A DNA stretch of 64,000 bases from Nocardioides sp. SYSU D00065 (GCF_017916425.1 NZ_JAFMSX010000002.1:490413-554412); one strand, 5' to 3'. Positions 7,972 to 20,496 are shown, counted from the first letter of the stretch. Program-made: numbers and translations. Notes: generated by a model not told the origin, from the letters alone.

Positions 7972-9213
7972 TCAGCTGCCCGCGGCGTCGCTGTCGAGCG
8001 TGACGTCTGCCTCCTGCGACTCGCCGTCGCGGGTCCAGGTGACCGAGACCTCGTCGCCGGGACGGTAGGACCGGATGGTCGCCACGAGCGAGTCCGCTCC
8101 GGTGATGCGGCGCCCGTCGATCTCGGTGATCACGTCGCCGGGCTCGATGCCTGCCTCGGCCGCGGTCGAGCCCTCGGTCACCTCGACGATCAGGGCGCCG
8201 GCCTCGTCGTCGTCGATCCGGATGCCGAGCCGGGCGTGGGTCGGGGTCTCGCCGGCCGCCATCTGGTCGACGATCGGCATCACCTCGTCGATGGGGATCG
8301 CGAAGCCGAGGCCGATGGAGCCGGACTCGCCCTGGCCGTAGGGCGAGCCCGAGGCGGCGGTGCGGATCGAGGAGTTGATGCCCACGACCGCGCCGGTCAT
8401 GTCGACGAGCGGACCGCCGGAGTTGCCCGGGTTGATCGCCGCGTCGGTCTGGATGGCGGGGTACGTCGTGGCGTTGCCCTGGTCGTCGGAGCCGACGTTG
8501 ACCGGGCGGTCCAGGGCGCTGACGATGCCGCTGGTGACGGTGGCGTCCAGGCCGAACGGCGAGCCGATCGCCACGACGCCCTCGCCGACGCCGAGGTTGG
8601 CCGACTTGCCGATGGTGGCCGCGGTCAGGCCGGAGACGTCCTGGGCCTGGATGACCGCGGTGTCGGTGAGCGGGTCGGTGCCGAGGATCTCCGCCTCCGC
8701 GCTGGTCCCGTCGTCGAAGGAGACGGTGAGCGTGCCGCCCGCCTCGGCGCCCTCGACCACGTGATTGTTCGTGAGGATGGTGCCGTCGGAGGTGAGGATG
8801 ATCCCGGAGCCGGACGCCTCGCCCTGCGGGGTGGCGACGTCGATCTTCACCACGCTCGGCAGCACCTTCTGCGCCACCGACTCGACCGAGCCGTCCGCCG
8901 CCGGCGCCGGGGTCTGGTCGGCGACCGTCGCGGTGGACACCGGGTCGCCCTGCGCGGAGCTCGTCGGCTCGTCCTGCGCGGCGTCCCAGACCGCCGCGCC
9001 CCCGAACCCGGCCCCGCCGCCGACGAGCAGCGAGGTGGCCAGGACCGCCGCGGCCAGTCCCGTACGCCGTCGCCTGGGCGCGGGCTCGGCCGCGCGGGGC
9101 AGCTGCTGGGTCTGGGGCTCGGGCCCGTACGGGCTCGGGCTCGCGTACGGGTGGGTGGGCTGGTGCTCGGGCGGCTGTCCGGCGCCCTGCGGGGGAGTGT
9201 GTCCGTCGCTCAT
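7972..9213 (-). CDS. HtrA/DegP-type serine protease with PDZ domain
   Basis: This gene encodes 413 residues. A Pro/Gln-rich cytosolic tail (1-47) is followed by a single membrane segment (about 50-75, GLAAAVLATSLLVGGGAGFG). An extracytoplasmic trypsin-like domain carries the triad in 'ILTNNHVVEG' (His), 'DPLTDTAVIQ' (Asp) and 'INPGNSGGPLV' (Ser), and a C-terminal PDZ domain follows ('AEAGIEPGDVITEIDGRRI'). It degrades or processes damaged envelope proteins. The ATG at 9213 has GGAGG only one base upstream, too close for normal use. A five-codon frame (9224 down to 9210) with its own -10-like CAGGAT ends in ATGA across this start, which may couple translation. Confidence 0.9.
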   Translation of the reverse strand: MSDGHTPPQGAGQPPEHQPTHPYASPSPYGPEPQTQQLPRAAEPAPRRRRTGLAAAVLATSLLVGGGAGFGGAAVWDAAQDEPTSSAQGDPVSTATVADQTPAPAADGSVESVAQKVLPSVVKIDVATPQGEASGSGIILTSDGTILTNNHVVEGAEAGGTLTVSFDDGTSAEAEILGTDPLTDTAVIQAQDVSGLTAATIGKSANLGVGEGVVAIGSPFGLDATVTSGIVSALDRPVNVGSDDQGNATTYPAIQTDAAINPGNSGGPLVDMTGAVVGINSSIRTAASGSPYGQGESGSIGLGFAIPIDEVMPIVDQMAAGETPTHARLGIRIDDDEAGALIVEVTEGSTAAEAGIEPGDVITEIDGRRITGADSLVATIRSYRPGDEVSVTWTRDGESQEADVTLDSDAAGS

Positions 9214-9287
9214 GCCTCCAGCATGCGTCGCGATCCTGTGGACGCACTGAGAGGGCACTGGGAACGTGCGCAGATCGGCCGTGGACG

Positions 9288-9322
9288 CCGACAGCCCCCG
9301 GCCGGGGGCCGGGGGCTGTCGG
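9288..9322 (-). terminator. Strong hairpin terminator of gltA
   Basis: CCGACAGCCCCCGG pairs perfectly with CCGGGGGCTGTCGG around a short G-rich loop. It lies 22 bases past the citrate synthase stop and before the protease gene on the same strand. Confidence 0.8.
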
Positions 9323-9344
9323 TGGCGTGCTGGTGCGCCGGGGC

Positions 9345-10649
<1,305 letters not shown>

Positions 10650-10745
10650 GTCGGCTCCTGTTCATACGTCTTTGTACGTCGTGGATGTCCGCTCAACTTA
10701 GTCCGGTGCCGGCGGCGACCGCGAATCAGGTGTCCATCACCCGGG

Positions 10746-12071
10746 TCAGCGGCCCGCCACCCGGTCGGCGACCCGGGCGATGCGGCTGGTCCGTGGGAGC
10801 CCGGCGTCCTCGCGCCGGTCCGCGGCGCGGTAGAGGCGGTAGAGGGCGTGGACGCCGAGCCAGCGCAGCGGCTCCGGCTCCCACCGGCGCACCCGGTGGT
10901 GGGTCCAGGGGAGGGCGGTCAGGTCGGTGTCGTGGCCGAGGACCAGGTCGCGCAGCGTGCGCGCGGCGAGGCTGGTCGCGGTCAGCCCGGAGCCGACGTA
11001 GCCGCCGGCGTGGCCTAGTCCCGTCGCCGCGTCGAAGGACACGCTGGCGCTCCAGTCGCGGGGCACGCCGAGCACCCCGCACCAGGCGTGGTCGAGGCGG
11101 ACGCCGGCCAGGGACGGGAACAGCGTGGTGAGCGTCGAGCGCAGCGAGGCCACGGTCGCGTCCTGGGTGCGCCCGTCGACGTCGGTGCGCGAGCCGAACC
11201 GGTAGGGCACCCCGCGCCCGCCGAGGGCGATGCGACCGTCGGCGGTGCGCTGGGCGTAGCAGTAGGCGTGCGCCTCGTCGCCGAGCAGCTCCGCTCCGTC
11301 CCAGCCGATGTCGGCCCACTGGGCGGCGGAGAGCGGCTCGGTCACCACCATCGCGGAGTTCATCGGCAGCCAGTCGCGCCGGTGCCCGGCGAGGCCGGCG
11401 GTGAACCCCTCCAGGCAGCGCAGCACCACCGGCGCCCGTAAGGTCCCGCGCTCGGTGATGACGGCACCCGGCTCGACCGCGACCACCCGGGTGTCCTCGT
11501 GGATCCGTACGCCGCGCCGCCGCACCGCGCGCGCCACCCCGGCCACCAGCTTGGCGGGGTGCACCCGTGCGCAGGCCGGGTCGACGTGTCCGGACACCGC
11601 GCCGGCCACCCGGATCCGCTCGGCGACCCCGGCCGCGTCGAGCTCGCCGCGCAGCCGCCGGGCCTGCGCCGCCGAGCGCGCCACCATGAGGACGCCGCTG
11701 CGCACGATGTCGGCCTCGATGCCCTCGCGCGCTGCGACGCCGATCACCTCGTCGACGCTCGCGCGCAGGGCCGCCCGCAGCCGGTCGACGCCGTCCTCGC
11801 CCGCCGCGGCGGCGTACGCCCTCGCGCTGCCGGCGAGCTCGCTGGACAGCCAGCCCCCGTTGCGCCCCGACGCCCCGAACCCGGCGAACTGCGCCTCGAC
11901 GACCCGGATGTCGAGGCCCGGGTCGGCCAGGTGCAGGTAGTACGCCGTCCAGAGACCGGTGAGCCCGCCGCCCACGATCGCGACGTCGCAGCGGACGTCG
12001 CCGCTCAGCCGGTCGGTGGGGGAGGGCAGCCCGACCTGCTGCCACCAGAAGGACACGCCGCCGTTGCGCAC
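10746..12071 (-). CDS. FAD-dependent oxidoreductase (DadA/GlpO-like amine oxidase family)
   Basis: This gene encodes 441 residues. '[20 protein letters not shown]' (about 30-50) is the Rossmann FAD-binding motif, followed by '[19 protein letters not shown]', the signature of glycine/D-amino-acid oxidase-like (DAO) enzymes that oxidise C-N bonds. '[22 protein letters not shown]' near the C-terminus is the second FAD contact. It resembles gamma-glutamylputrescine oxidase-like proteins, but the substrate cannot be set. The GTG start at 12071 is chosen because CACAAT lies exactly 6 bases upstream, which looks like a leaderless promoter. It is divergent from rplM. Confidence 0.85.
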   Translation of the reverse strand: MRNGGVSFWWQQVGLPSPTDRLSGDVRCDVAIVGGGLTGLWTAYYLHLADPGLDIRVVEAQFAGFGASGRNGGWLSSELAGSARAYAAAAGEDGVDRLRAALRASVDEVIGVAAREGIEADIVRSGVLMVARSAAQARRLRGELDAAGVAERIRVAGAVSGHVDPACARVHPAKLVAGVARAVRRRGVRIHEDTRVVAVEPGAVITERGTLRAPVVLRCLEGFTAGLAGHRRDWLPMNSAMVVTEPLSAAQWADIGWDGAELLGDEAHAYCYAQRTADGRIALGGRGVPYRFGSRTDVDGRTQDATVASLRSTLTTLFPSLAGVRLDHAWCGVLGVPRDWSASVSFDAATGLGHAGGYVGSGLTATSLAARTLRDLVLGHDTDLTALPWTHHRVRRWEPEPLRWLGVHALYRLYRAADRREDAGLPRTSRIARVADRVAGR

Positions 12072-12109
12072 CGTGCCATTGTGGTGCTCCCGAGTTGGGT
12101 CCCGCCGTT

Positions 12110-12139
12110 TTGACCCTCCCGCGCGCGGCGCCGTACTGT
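12110..12139 (+). promoter_or_regulatory. Housekeeping promoter of rplM-rpsI
   Basis: TTGACC (12110-12115) and TACTGT (12134-12139) are separated by 18 bases, a good match to the principal-sigma consensus. They lie about 180 bases ahead of rplM. Confidence 0.7.
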
Positions 12140-12145
12140 TGCTGG

Positions 12146-12318
12146 TCGCGACTACTGCCGCGTCCGCCCCTCCCCACGGAGGACCACGGCGGGTGCAGAT
12201 CCGGACGTCATCCCCGCTGGGTCGGGGAGCGATCCGGGCCGTGTTCGTCAGGAGCCGCTGCACGACCTCCGTCCCTCGCCCGAGGGACGGGACCAACGAA
12301 CCAGAACGGGACACCGCC
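12146..12318 (+). promoter_or_regulatory. Structured 5' leader of rplM-rpsI
   Basis: The untranslated stretch between the promoter and rplM is about 170 bases long and contains at least two local hairpins. CCCCG/CGGGG lies at 12212-12227 and GTCCCTC/GAGGGAC at 12271-12288. The second lies 31 bases before the start codon. Ribosomal protein operons are commonly autoregulated through such leaders, so binding of L13 or S9 is a reasonable inference. I cannot assign it to a described family. Confidence 0.45.
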
Positions 12319-12762
12319 GTGCGCACGTACAGCCCCAAGCCCGCTGACATCCAGCGTGAGTGGCTCGTCATCGACGCCACCGACGTGGTCCTGGGCCGCC
12401 TCGCCGTCCAGACCGCCAACCTCCTCCGCGGCAAGCACAAGCCGACCTTCGCCCCTCACATGGACATGGGCGACTTCGTCATCATCGTGAACGCCTCCAA
12501 GGTGTCGCTGTCGGGGACCAAGAAGACCACCAAGATGGCCTACCGCCACTCCGGCTACCCGGGCGGCCTCTCGGCCACCCCGTTCGGTGAGCTCCTCGAG
12601 AAGGACGCCCGCAAGGCCATCGAGAAGGCCGTGTGGGGCATGCTCCCGAAGAACAAGCTCGGTCGCCAGATGCTCAAGAAGCTCAAGGTCTACTCCGGCC
12701 CCGACCACCCGCACCTGGCCCAGCAGGCCACTCCCTTCGAGATCTCCCAGATCTCCCAGTGA
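12319..12762 (+). CDS. rplM: 50S ribosomal protein L13
   Basis: This gene encodes 147 residues, normal for L13, an early-assembling protein of the large subunit. Characteristic parts are '[20 protein letters not shown]', '[18 protein letters not shown]', '[12 protein letters not shown]' and '[19 protein letters not shown]'. The start is GTG 12319. No strong ribosome-binding site is seen, only GGGAC close by. It forms an operon with rpsI 17 bases downstream, the universal pairing. Confidence 0.98.
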   Translation: MRTYSPKPADIQREWLVIDATDVVLGRLAVQTANLLRGKHKPTFAPHMDMGDFVIIVNASKVSLSGTKKTTKMAYRHSGYPGGLSATPFGELLEKDARKAIEKAVWGMLPKNKLGRQMLKKLKVYSGPDHPHLAQQATPFEISQISQ

Positions 12763-12779
12763 CGACTGAGGACGCACCC

Positions 12780-13280
12780 ATGACTGAGAACACCACCGAG
12801 GTCGAGGAGACCTTCGAGACCGACGCCGACGGTGTCGCCTACACCTCCGAGAGCGACGCCTCGGCCGACACCCCCGCCCGCCCGGCCACCATCGCGCCGG
12901 CCGGCGCCACCGGTCGCCGCAAGGAGGCCGTCGCCCGCGTCCGCATCGTCCCGGGCACCGGCTCGTGGACCATCAACGGCCGCACGCTCGACAACTACTT
13001 CCCCAACAAGCTGCACCAGCAGATCGCCAACGAGCCGTTCGCCGAGCTGCAGCTCGAGGGCCGCTTCGACGTGATCGCCCGCATCCACGGCGGCGGCATC
13101 GCCGGCCAGGCCGGCGCCCTGCGCCTCGGTGTGGCCCGTGCCCTCAACGCCGTCGACGTCGAGGCCAACCGCCCGACGCTCAAGAAGGCCGGGCTCCTGA
13201 CCCGCGACGCCCGCGTCGTGGAGCGCAAGAAGGCCGGTCTCAAGAAGGCCCGCAAGGCCTCGCAGTTCAGCAAGCGCTGA
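12780..13280 (+). CDS. rpsI: 30S ribosomal protein S9
   Basis: This gene encodes 166 residues. An acidic, low-complexity N-terminal extension of about 45 residues precedes the conserved S9 domain and is typical of actinobacteria. The domain carries '[18 protein letters not shown]', '[10 protein letters not shown]', '[21 protein letters not shown]' and the basic tail '[12 protein letters not shown]', which reaches the decoding-site tRNA. The start ATG 12780 is preceded by GAGGAC in the short gap after rplM. Confidence 0.98.
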   Translation: MTENTTEVEETFETDADGVAYTSESDASADTPARPATIAPAGATGRRKEAVARVRIVPGTGSWTINGRTLDNYFPNKLHQQIANEPFAELQLEGRFDVIARIHGGGIAGQAGALRLGVARALNAVDVEANRPTLKKAGLLTRDARVVERKKAGLKKARKASQFSKR

Positions 13281-13298
13281 TCTCCTAGGGTCTCGTCC

Positions 13299-14645
13299 AT
13301 GACGCGACTCTTCGGCACGGACGGGGTCCGGGGCCTGGCGAACGCCGATCTCACGGCGGAGCTGGCCCTGGACCTCTCCGTCTGTGCCGCCCACGTCCTG
13401 GCCGACCGCGGCGAGTTCGAGGGACACCGTCCCCGAGCCGTGGTGGGCCGGGACACGCGCATCTCCGGCCAGTTCCTGGAGGCGGCGGTCGTCGCCGGTC
13501 TCGCATCGGCCGGGGTCGACGTGCTGCTGCTCGGCGTGCTCCCCACGCCGGGCGTGGCCTACATGACCGAGCGGCTCGGCGCCGACCTCGGCGTGGTGCT
13601 CTCGGCCTCGCACAACCCGATGCCCGACAACGGCATCAAGTTCCTCGCGCGCGGCGGCCACAAGCTCGACGACGCCATCGAGATCGCGATCGAGCGGCGC
13701 ATGGGCGAGCCGTGGGAGCGGCCGACCGGCGGTGACGTGGGCCGGGTGGAGGTCTACGACACCGCGGTCGAGGAGTACGCCGCCCACCTCGAGAGCACGA
13801 TCACCCACCCGCTGGTGGGCCTCAAGGTCGTCCTCGACTGCGCCGAGGGCGCCGCCTATGCGGCCGGGCCGCGGGCGCTCGAGGACGCGGGGGCCACGGT
13901 CATCGCGATCCACGCCGACCCCGACGGCATCAACATCAACGACAACTGCGGCTCCACGCACCTGGAGTCGCTGCAGGCCGCCGTGGTCGAGCACGGCGCC
14001 CATGCCGGCTTCGCGCTCGACGGCGACGCCGACCGCTGCCTGGCCGTCGACGCCGACGGCAACGTCGTCGACGGCGACCAGATCCTCGCCATCCTCGCTC
14101 TGTCGCTGCTCGAGCAGGGCCGGCTCGCCAAGGACACCGTCGTCGCGACGGTGATGAGCAACCTCGGGTTCGTCCAGGCCATGCGCGCCGGCGGCGTGGG
14201 GGTGCGCCAGACGAAGGTCGGCGACCGCTACGTCCTCGAGGCGATGAAGGTCTCCGGCTACTCCCTTGGCGGGGAGCAGTCGGGCCACGTCATCCTCAGC
14301 GACCACGCGACCACCGGCGACGGCATCCTCACCACGCTCCACGTGATGGAGCGGATGGCGACCACCGGCAAGTCCCTGGCCGAGCTGGCCTCGGTGATGA
14401 CCCGGCTCCCGCAGGTGCTGATCAACGTCCCCGGCGTCGACAAGTCGCGCACCGACGAGGACGCCGTGCTCGCCGCCGCCGTCGCCGAGGAGGAGGCCGT
14501 GCTCGGGGAGCGCGGCCGCATCCTGCTGCGCCCGTCGGGCACCGAGCCGGTCGTGCGGGTCATGGTCGAGGCGCCGACCCACGACGAGGCGCAGGGCGTC
14601 GCCTCGCGGCTCGCCGCGGTGGTGCAGCGCCAGCTGGCGCTCTAG
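13299..14645 (+). CDS. glmM: Phosphoglucosamine mutase
   Basis: This gene encodes 448 residues, the usual length. It converts glucosamine-6-phosphate to glucosamine-1-phosphate for UDP-GlcNAc and peptidoglycan. Visible are '[10 protein letters not shown]' at the start, the phosphoserine loop '[17 protein letters not shown]', the metal loop '[13 protein letters not shown]', the sugar-binding 'GGEQSGHVI' and the phosphate-binding '[17 protein letters not shown]'. TAGGGT at 13286-13291 lies 7 bases before the ATG, so a leaderless transcript is likely although the gene also follows rpsI by 18 bases. Its stop overlaps that of the convergent gene by CTAG. Confidence 0.97.
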   Translation: MTRLFGTDGVRGLANADLTAELALDLSVCAAHVLADRGEFEGHRPRAVVGRDTRISGQFLEAAVVAGLASAGVDVLLLGVLPTPGVAYMTERLGADLGVVLSASHNPMPDNGIKFLARGGHKLDDAIEIAIERRMGEPWERPTGGDVGRVEVYDTAVEEYAAHLESTITHPLVGLKVVLDCAEGAAYAAGPRALEDAGATVIAIHADPDGININDNCGSTHLESLQAAVVEHGAHAGFALDGDADRCLAVDADGNVVDGDQILAILALSLLEQGRLAKDTVVATVMSNLGFVQAMRAGGVGVRQTKVGDRYVLEAMKVSGYSLGGEQSGHVILSDHATTGDGILTTLHVMERMATTGKSLAELASVMTRLPQVLINVPGVDKSRTDEDAVLAAAVAEEEAVLGERGRILLRPSGTEPVVRVMVEAPTHDEAQGVASRLAAVVQRQLAL

Positions 14646-14992
14646 CCCTCGCGCAGCGCGCGGAGCGTGTCGGCGGCGCGGTCGGCGCCGGCGGCTCGCT
14701 CGGGGACCGAGCTGGCGTACGCCCGGACCGCCTCCAGCAGGGAGGCGATCTCCGCGTCGAGGACCGCGAGCTCGTCGGCGTCGCTGAGCACGCGACGCTG
14801 TGCCTCGCTCGCTCCCACCCCGACGGGAGCGTCCTCGATCGCGCCGGCCGTCGCCGACGCGGGCACGGCCTCCGCGTTCTCGAGTGCCGCCAGCGCCGTG
14901 CGCAGCGTCGACACGGTCTCGGCGTCCCGGTCGCGACGGGCCTGCAGCAGGGCGGCGCGCAGTCGTGCGCGCAGCGGGGAGTCGGTGGTCAT
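14642..14992 (-). CDS. Short GatB/YqeY-like protein
   Basis: This gene encodes 116 residues. '[20 protein letters not shown]' followed by '[18 protein letters not shown]' matches the N-terminal helices of YqeY-family proteins (typically near 150 residues, related to the tRNA-recognising tail of GatB). The second half is shortened and Ala/Asp-rich. The function of YqeY is not settled; tRNA binding is the usual suggestion. The ATG at 14992 has CAGGCT six bases upstream, suggesting a leaderless start. The gene is convergent with glmM and shares a 4-base stop overlap (CTAG). Confidence 0.65.
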   Translation of the reverse strand: MTTDSPLRARLRAALLQARRDRDAETVSTLRTALAALENAEAVPASATAGAIEDAPVGVGASEAQRRVLSDADELAVLDAEIASLLEAVRAYASSVPERAAGADRAADTLRALREG

Positions 14993-15078
14993 CCCACGAG
15001 CCTGCCGCGTCCGGGGCGGCCCGTGCATCCCGATTATCCGCATGACGGGTCTCCGCCGGCGCGGCTACCGTCGCCGGC

Positions 15079-16071
15079 GTGGTCGACATCGAGCAGCTCA
15101 ACCCCCGCAACGAGGCGGCGCTGCGCGCGTGGTGGGAGGTGGGTCGTGCGGCGACAGCCGAGCGCCCCGGCCGGCCGTGGCCGGTGTGGGAGCAGAGCCG
15201 GGTGGCCATGACCGCCGACAGCCCCGAGCGCGGCGTCACGCTGCTCGGGGCGATCGACGGGCGGGAGATGGTCGGCGCCGGGCTGCTGACGCGGCCCCTG
15301 CGGGACAACCTGCACACCGCGATGGCGTTCGCCTACGTCCGGCCCGACCGGACGCGCGAGGGGATCGGCCGAGCTCTGGTCGGCGAGCTCGAGGTCATCG
15401 CCGCGGGGGACGGGCGTACGACGATCCAGGGCGAGGCGTACCTCCCGCCCGGCGGCTCGGGCGGCCCGGAGGCGTTCGCGACCGCGCTGGGCTACGACGT
15501 CGCGAGCCGCGAGGCGATCAAGGAGCTCGCGCTGAGCGACTACCTCGAGCGACGCGACTCGCTGGCCGCCGTCGCGGGAGCGGCCGCGGACTACCGGATC
15601 GTCACCTTCGACACGGTGTGCCCCGACGAGCACCTGGAGTCGTTCGGCCGGCTGCTCGGCATGCTCATGAGCGAGGTGCCCCTCGGCGAGCTGGACCTGA
15701 GCGCGTCGGAGTGGACGCCGGAGCGGATCCGGGCAGCCGAGCAGCGCCAGGTGGGGATCGGCCGGCACGTGCAGACCGCGATGGCGATGGCCCCGGACGG
15801 CTCGGTGGCGGGGGTGTCCGACGTACGCGTCGACGACCGCGACCCGACGCACGGACAGGTGGGGATCACCCTCGTCGATCCGGCCCACCGGGGCCACCGG
15901 CTGGGGCTGGCGCTCAAGGTCGCGACCCACGACCTGGTGGCGGCGACGTACCCGCTGCTGGTCACGCTCGACACGTCCAACGCGGAGGTCAACACCTGGA
16001 TGAACGCGGTCAACGAGGCGCTGGGCTACCGCACCATCGAGACGCTGCTGGAGCTGCAGAAGAAGCTGTGA
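15079..16071 (+). CDS. Tandem GNAT acetyltransferase
   Basis: This gene encodes 330 residues. Two GNAT modules are visible: 'VRPDRTREGIGRALVGEL' (about 90-108) and 'DPAHRGHRLGLALKVATHDL' (about 270-290), each with the acetyl-CoA loop. The C-terminal 'NTWMNAVNEALGYRTIETL' is the usual end of such proteins (MshD-like architecture without evidence that it makes mycothiol). The GTG start is supported by TACCGT seven bases upstream. The stop codon abuts that of the convergent HxlR regulator as TGATCA. The substrate is unknown. Confidence 0.8.
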   Translation: MVDIEQLNPRNEAALRAWWEVGRAATAERPGRPWPVWEQSRVAMTADSPERGVTLLGAIDGREMVGAGLLTRPLRDNLHTAMAFAYVRPDRTREGIGRALVGELEVIAAGDGRTTIQGEAYLPPGGSGGPEAFATALGYDVASREAIKELALSDYLERRDSLAAVAGAAADYRIVTFDTVCPDEHLESFGRLLGMLMSEVPLGELDLSASEWTPERIRAAEQRQVGIGRHVQTAMAMAPDGSVAGVSDVRVDDRDPTHGQVGITLVDPAHRGHRLGLALKVATHDLVAATYPLLVTLDTSNAEVNTWMNAVNEALGYRTIETLLELQKKL

Positions 16072-16440
16072 TCAGCGGGCGCCGAGCTCGGCGTCGTAGT
16101 CGTCGCGCGCCGCCAGGATCGCGCTCAGGTGGGTCTCGGCCCAGTCGGTCAACGTGGCGATCGGCGCGGTGAGCGAGGCACCGAGGGGGGTGAGCTCGTA
16201 GTCGACGCGCGGCGGCACCTGGGCGTGGACCGTGCGCGTGAGCAGGCCGTCGCGCTCCATCGCGCGCAGGGTCTGGGTGAGCACCTTGGCGGCCACGCCG
16301 CCCACGCGCGCGCGGAGCGCGGTGAAGCGCAGCGGGCCGTCCTGCAGCGCTCCGATGACGAGCACCGTCCACTTGTCGCCGATGCGGTCGAGCACCACGC
16401 GCGTGGGGCAGCTCGGGTCGAAGGCGTCGCCGCGATTCAT
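16072..16440 (-). CDS. HxlR-family winged-helix regulator
   Basis: This gene encodes 122 residues. 'CPTRVVLDRIGDKWTVLVIG' with Cys at the HxlR-typical position, 'LRFTALRARVGGVAAKVLTQ' (recognition helix region) and 'YELTPLGASL' identify the family. HxlR proteins are dimeric and often sense electrophiles or redox changes through this conserved cysteine. ATG 16440 is chosen; a GTG nine bases upstream is also possible. The gene is divergent from the NAD(P)-binding reductase at 16534, and the shared 93-base region carries repeated sites, so it probably controls that gene and itself. Confidence 0.88.
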   Translation of the reverse strand: MNRGDAFDPSCPTRVVLDRIGDKWTVLVIGALQDGPLRFTALRARVGGVAAKVLTQTLRAMERDGLLTRTVHAQVPPRVDYELTPLGASLTAPIATLTDWAETHLSAILAARDDYDAELGAR

Positions 16441-16493
16441 GGTTACCACAGGGTACTCATATCACGTTGAAGTACTTGGTTACCAGTGGTTAC
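16441..16493. promoter_or_regulatory. Probable HxlR operator region
   Basis: Inverted half-sites GTACT and AGTAC (16453-16475, 13 bases apart) are flanked by two copies of GGTTACCA (16441-16448 and 16478-16485) and a further GGTTAC at 16488. The cluster lies between the divergent regulator and reductase genes. Confidence 0.5.
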
Positions 16494-16533
16494 TGTCCGC
16501 AGCGTCATCCTCCCCGCACCCGAAGGACGTCCC

Positions 16534-17118
16534 ATGAAGATCGCAGTGTTCGGCGCCACCGGCATGGTCGGTTCCCGCATCGTCGCCGAGGCCACCTCGC
16601 GCGGCCACCAGGTCACCGGCCTCAGCCGAGCCACCGGCGCCGACCTGGCCGACGCCGACGTCGTCCGCGAGGCCGCGGCGGCCCACGACGTCGTCGTGTC
16701 GGCCACCGGTCCCAGCCGCACCGGGGAGTCGCACCAGCCGTGGCTCGACGCGGTGGCGACCCTGCTCGGCAACGTCGGCGGCACCCGGGTCCTGTTCGTC
16801 GGCGGCGCCGGCTCGCTGCTCACCGCCGACGGCACCCGGCTGCTCGACACCGAGGGCTTCCCGCCGGAGTACCGCGCCGAGGCCACCTCCGGCGCCGCTG
16901 CCCTCGACCTGTTCCGCGCGGCCCCCGAGTCGGTCGACTGGACCTACCTCAGCCCGGCGCCGGTCATCGCGCCCGGCGAGCGCACCGGCTCGTACGCCAC
17001 CGCGCTCGACACCCCCGCCGGCGACTTCGTCAGCGCGGAGGACTACGCCGTGGCGCTCGTCGACGAGATCGAGGAGCCGCGGCACCGCCGCCAGCGGTTC
17101 ACCGTGGCCTCCGCCTGA
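16534..17118 (+). CDS. NAD(P)H-binding SDR-like protein (NmrA/quinone reductase type)
   Basis: This gene encodes 194 residues. 'MKIAVFGATGMVGSRIVAEA' is an atypical-SDR Rossmann motif (GxxGxxG). 'HDVVVSATGPS' and 'LFVGGAGSLL' fit the NAD(P)-binding family of YwnB/Rrf2-linked reductases that includes quinone and azo-type reductases. There is no classical YxxxK. The start ATG 16534 has GAAGGAC upstream. Its location beside a divergent HxlR gene is the standard arrangement for an inducible detoxification enzyme. The actual substrate is unknown. Confidence 0.8.
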   Translation: MKIAVFGATGMVGSRIVAEATSRGHQVTGLSRATGADLADADVVREAAAAHDVVVSATGPSRTGESHQPWLDAVATLLGNVGGTRVLFVGGAGSLLTADGTRLLDTEGFPPEYRAEATSGAAALDLFRAAPESVDWTYLSPAPVIAPGERTGSYATALDTPAGDFVSAEDYAVALVDEIEEPRHRRQRFTVASA

Positions 17119-17134
17119 CCGGCGTGCCGCGCTG

Positions 17135-17178
17135 ACGTCATGGGAATCCCCGGTGCGCACCGGGGATTCCCATGACGT
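17135..17178. terminator. Bidirectional terminator, 44-bp perfect palindrome
   Basis: Two 22-base arms are exact reverse complements with no spacer between them (centre GGTGC/GCACC). The palindrome lies between the convergent reductase gene and coaA and would form the same hairpin in transcripts from either side. Confidence 0.85.
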
Positions 17179-17198
17179 ACGCCGGCGCCTCCGGCCAG

Positions 17199-18197
17199 CT
17201 ACAGCTTGCGCAGCCGGACGTAGCGCACCGAGTGGTCGGTGTCCTTGCGCAGCACCAGGTTCGCGCGCGAGCGCGTGGGAGCGACGTTCTGCACGAGGTT
17301 GGGCTCGTTGATCGAGTCCCAGATGCGGGTCGCCTGGTCGACCGCCTCGTCGTGGGAGAGGGCGGCGTACTTGCGGAAGTACGAGGCGGGGTCGCGGAAG
17401 GCGGTCTCGCGCAGGCGCAGGAAGCGGTCGACGTACCACCGCTTGATGTCGGTGAGGGCCGCGTCGACGTAGACGGAGAAGTCGAAGAAGTCGCTCACGG
17501 CCAGGCCGGTGCGGCCGTCGTCGCGCACCCGCGCGGGCTGCAGCACGTTGAGGCCCTCGATGATCACGATGTCGGGCCGCTTGACCACGACCCGCTCGCC
17601 GGGGATGACGTCGTAGACGAGGTGGGAGTAGATCGGGGCCTCGACCTCGTCGCGCCCGGACTTGATGTCGATGACGAACTTGAGCAGCGCCTTGCGGTCG
17701 TAGGACTCCGGGAACCCCTTGCGGTGCAGCAGGCCGCGGCGCTCGAGCTCGGCGTTGGGCAGCAGGAAGCCGTCCGTGGTGACCAGCGCGACGTTGGGGT
17801 GCTCGGGCCAGTGCGCGAGCATCTGCTGCAGCACGCGCGCGGTGGTGGACTTGCCGACCGCGACGGACCCGGCGAGGCCGATGACGAACGGCGTGCGCGG
17901 CGGCGTCACGCGGTGCAGGAACTCCTCCTGCTCGCGGTGCAGGCGCGAGTTGGCCGCGACGTAGAGGCTGAGCAGGCGCGAGAGCGGCAGGTAGACCTGC
18001 TCGATCTCGCGCAGGTCCAGCTGGTCGCCGAGACCGCGCAGGCGCACGACCTCCTCGGGCGTGAGGGTCGTCTCGGCCGTGCCGGCCAGCTGCGCCCAGG
18101 CGGCGCGCTCGAGCTCGACGTAGGGAGAGGCCTCCCCGCCGGGGACGCCGGCCACGCCGGTGGTGGCGCCGTGGTGCGGCTCCGGGACCTCGGACAT
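17199..18197 (-). CDS. coaA: Pantothenate kinase, type I
   Basis: This gene encodes 332 residues. It phosphorylates pantothenate with ATP, the first step to coenzyme A. The P-loop 'GSVAVGKST' (110-118), '[19 protein letters not shown]', '[17 protein letters not shown]', '[14 protein letters not shown]' and '[10 protein letters not shown]' are all diagnostic of the type I enzyme. ATG 18197 has CACAAT seven bases upstream, so the message may be leaderless. The gene is divergent from glmS with 65 bases between starts. This gene is also present in this neighbourhood in other actinobacteria. Confidence 0.97.
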   Translation of the reverse strand: MSEVPEPHHGATTGVAGVPGGEASPYVELERAAWAQLAGTAETTLTPEEVVRLRGLGDQLDLREIEQVYLPLSRLLSLYVAANSRLHREQEEFLHRVTPPRTPFVIGLAGSVAVGKSTTARVLQQMLAHWPEHPNVALVTTDGFLLPNAELERRGLLHRKGFPESYDRKALLKFVIDIKSGRDEVEAPIYSHLVYDVIPGERVVVKRPDIVIIEGLNVLQPARVRDDGRTGLAVSDFFDFSVYVDAALTDIKRWYVDRFLRLRETAFRDPASYFRKYAALSHDEAVDQATRIWDSINEPNLVQNVAPTRSRANLVLRKDTDHSVRYVRLRKL

Positions 18198-18262
18198 GGG
18201 TGCGATTGTGGCACCGCGGCGGGGCGCGGTCGTGCGGCGCCCTGCCGATAGACTCCTCGCCC

Positions 18263-20107
<1,845 letters not shown>

Positions 20108-20141
20108 ACGCCCCGCGCGGACGGGCTGGAAGGAGCTGGTC

Positions 20142-20495
20142 GTGCCGGTCATCGGCGTGGGCATCGACGTGGTCGACATCGACCGCTTCGTGCGGTCCCT
20201 GGAGCGCACGCCGGCCCTGCGCGAGCGGCTCTTCACCGACGCCGAGGCCGCCCGGCCGCCCGCCTCGCTCGCCGCTCGGTTCGCCGCCAAGGAGGCCATC
20301 GCCAAGGCACTCGGCGCCCCGGTCGGGATGGCGTGGCACGACGCGGAGATCGTCTCGGAGGAGACGGGTCGGCCCCGCTTCGAGATCCGCGGCACCGTGG
20401 CTGCCCGCGCCGAGGCGCTCGGCGTCGCCCACGTCCACGTCTCGCTGTCGCACGACGCCGGCATCGCCTCCGCCGTCGTGGTGCTGGAGGGCTGA
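20142..20495 (+). CDS. acpS: Holo-[acyl-carrier-protein] synthase
   Basis: This gene encodes 117 residues, the normal size of AcpS. It transfers the phosphopantetheine arm from CoA to apo-ACP. '[14 protein letters not shown]' with the magnesium-binding Asp and '[15 protein letters not shown]' with the conserved Glu-Lys are the hallmark motifs, and '[17 protein letters not shown]' closes the fold. The GTG start has GGAAGGAG upstream. It follows glmS by 34 bases and leads directly into nnr, whose start is one base after its stop. Confidence 0.96.
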   Translation: MPVIGVGIDVVDIDRFVRSLERTPALRERLFTDAEAARPPASLAARFAAKEAIAKALGAPVGMAWHDAEIVSEETGRPRFEIRGTVAARAEALGVAHVHVSLSHDAGIASAVVVLEG

Positions 20496-20496
20496 C

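Noticed and set aside
18210..18262. glmS ribozyme or metabolite-sensing leader
   Set aside because: Only 52 bases separate the coaA and glmS -10 elements and start codons, and TAGACT lies eight bases from the ATG. There is no room for a ribozyme.
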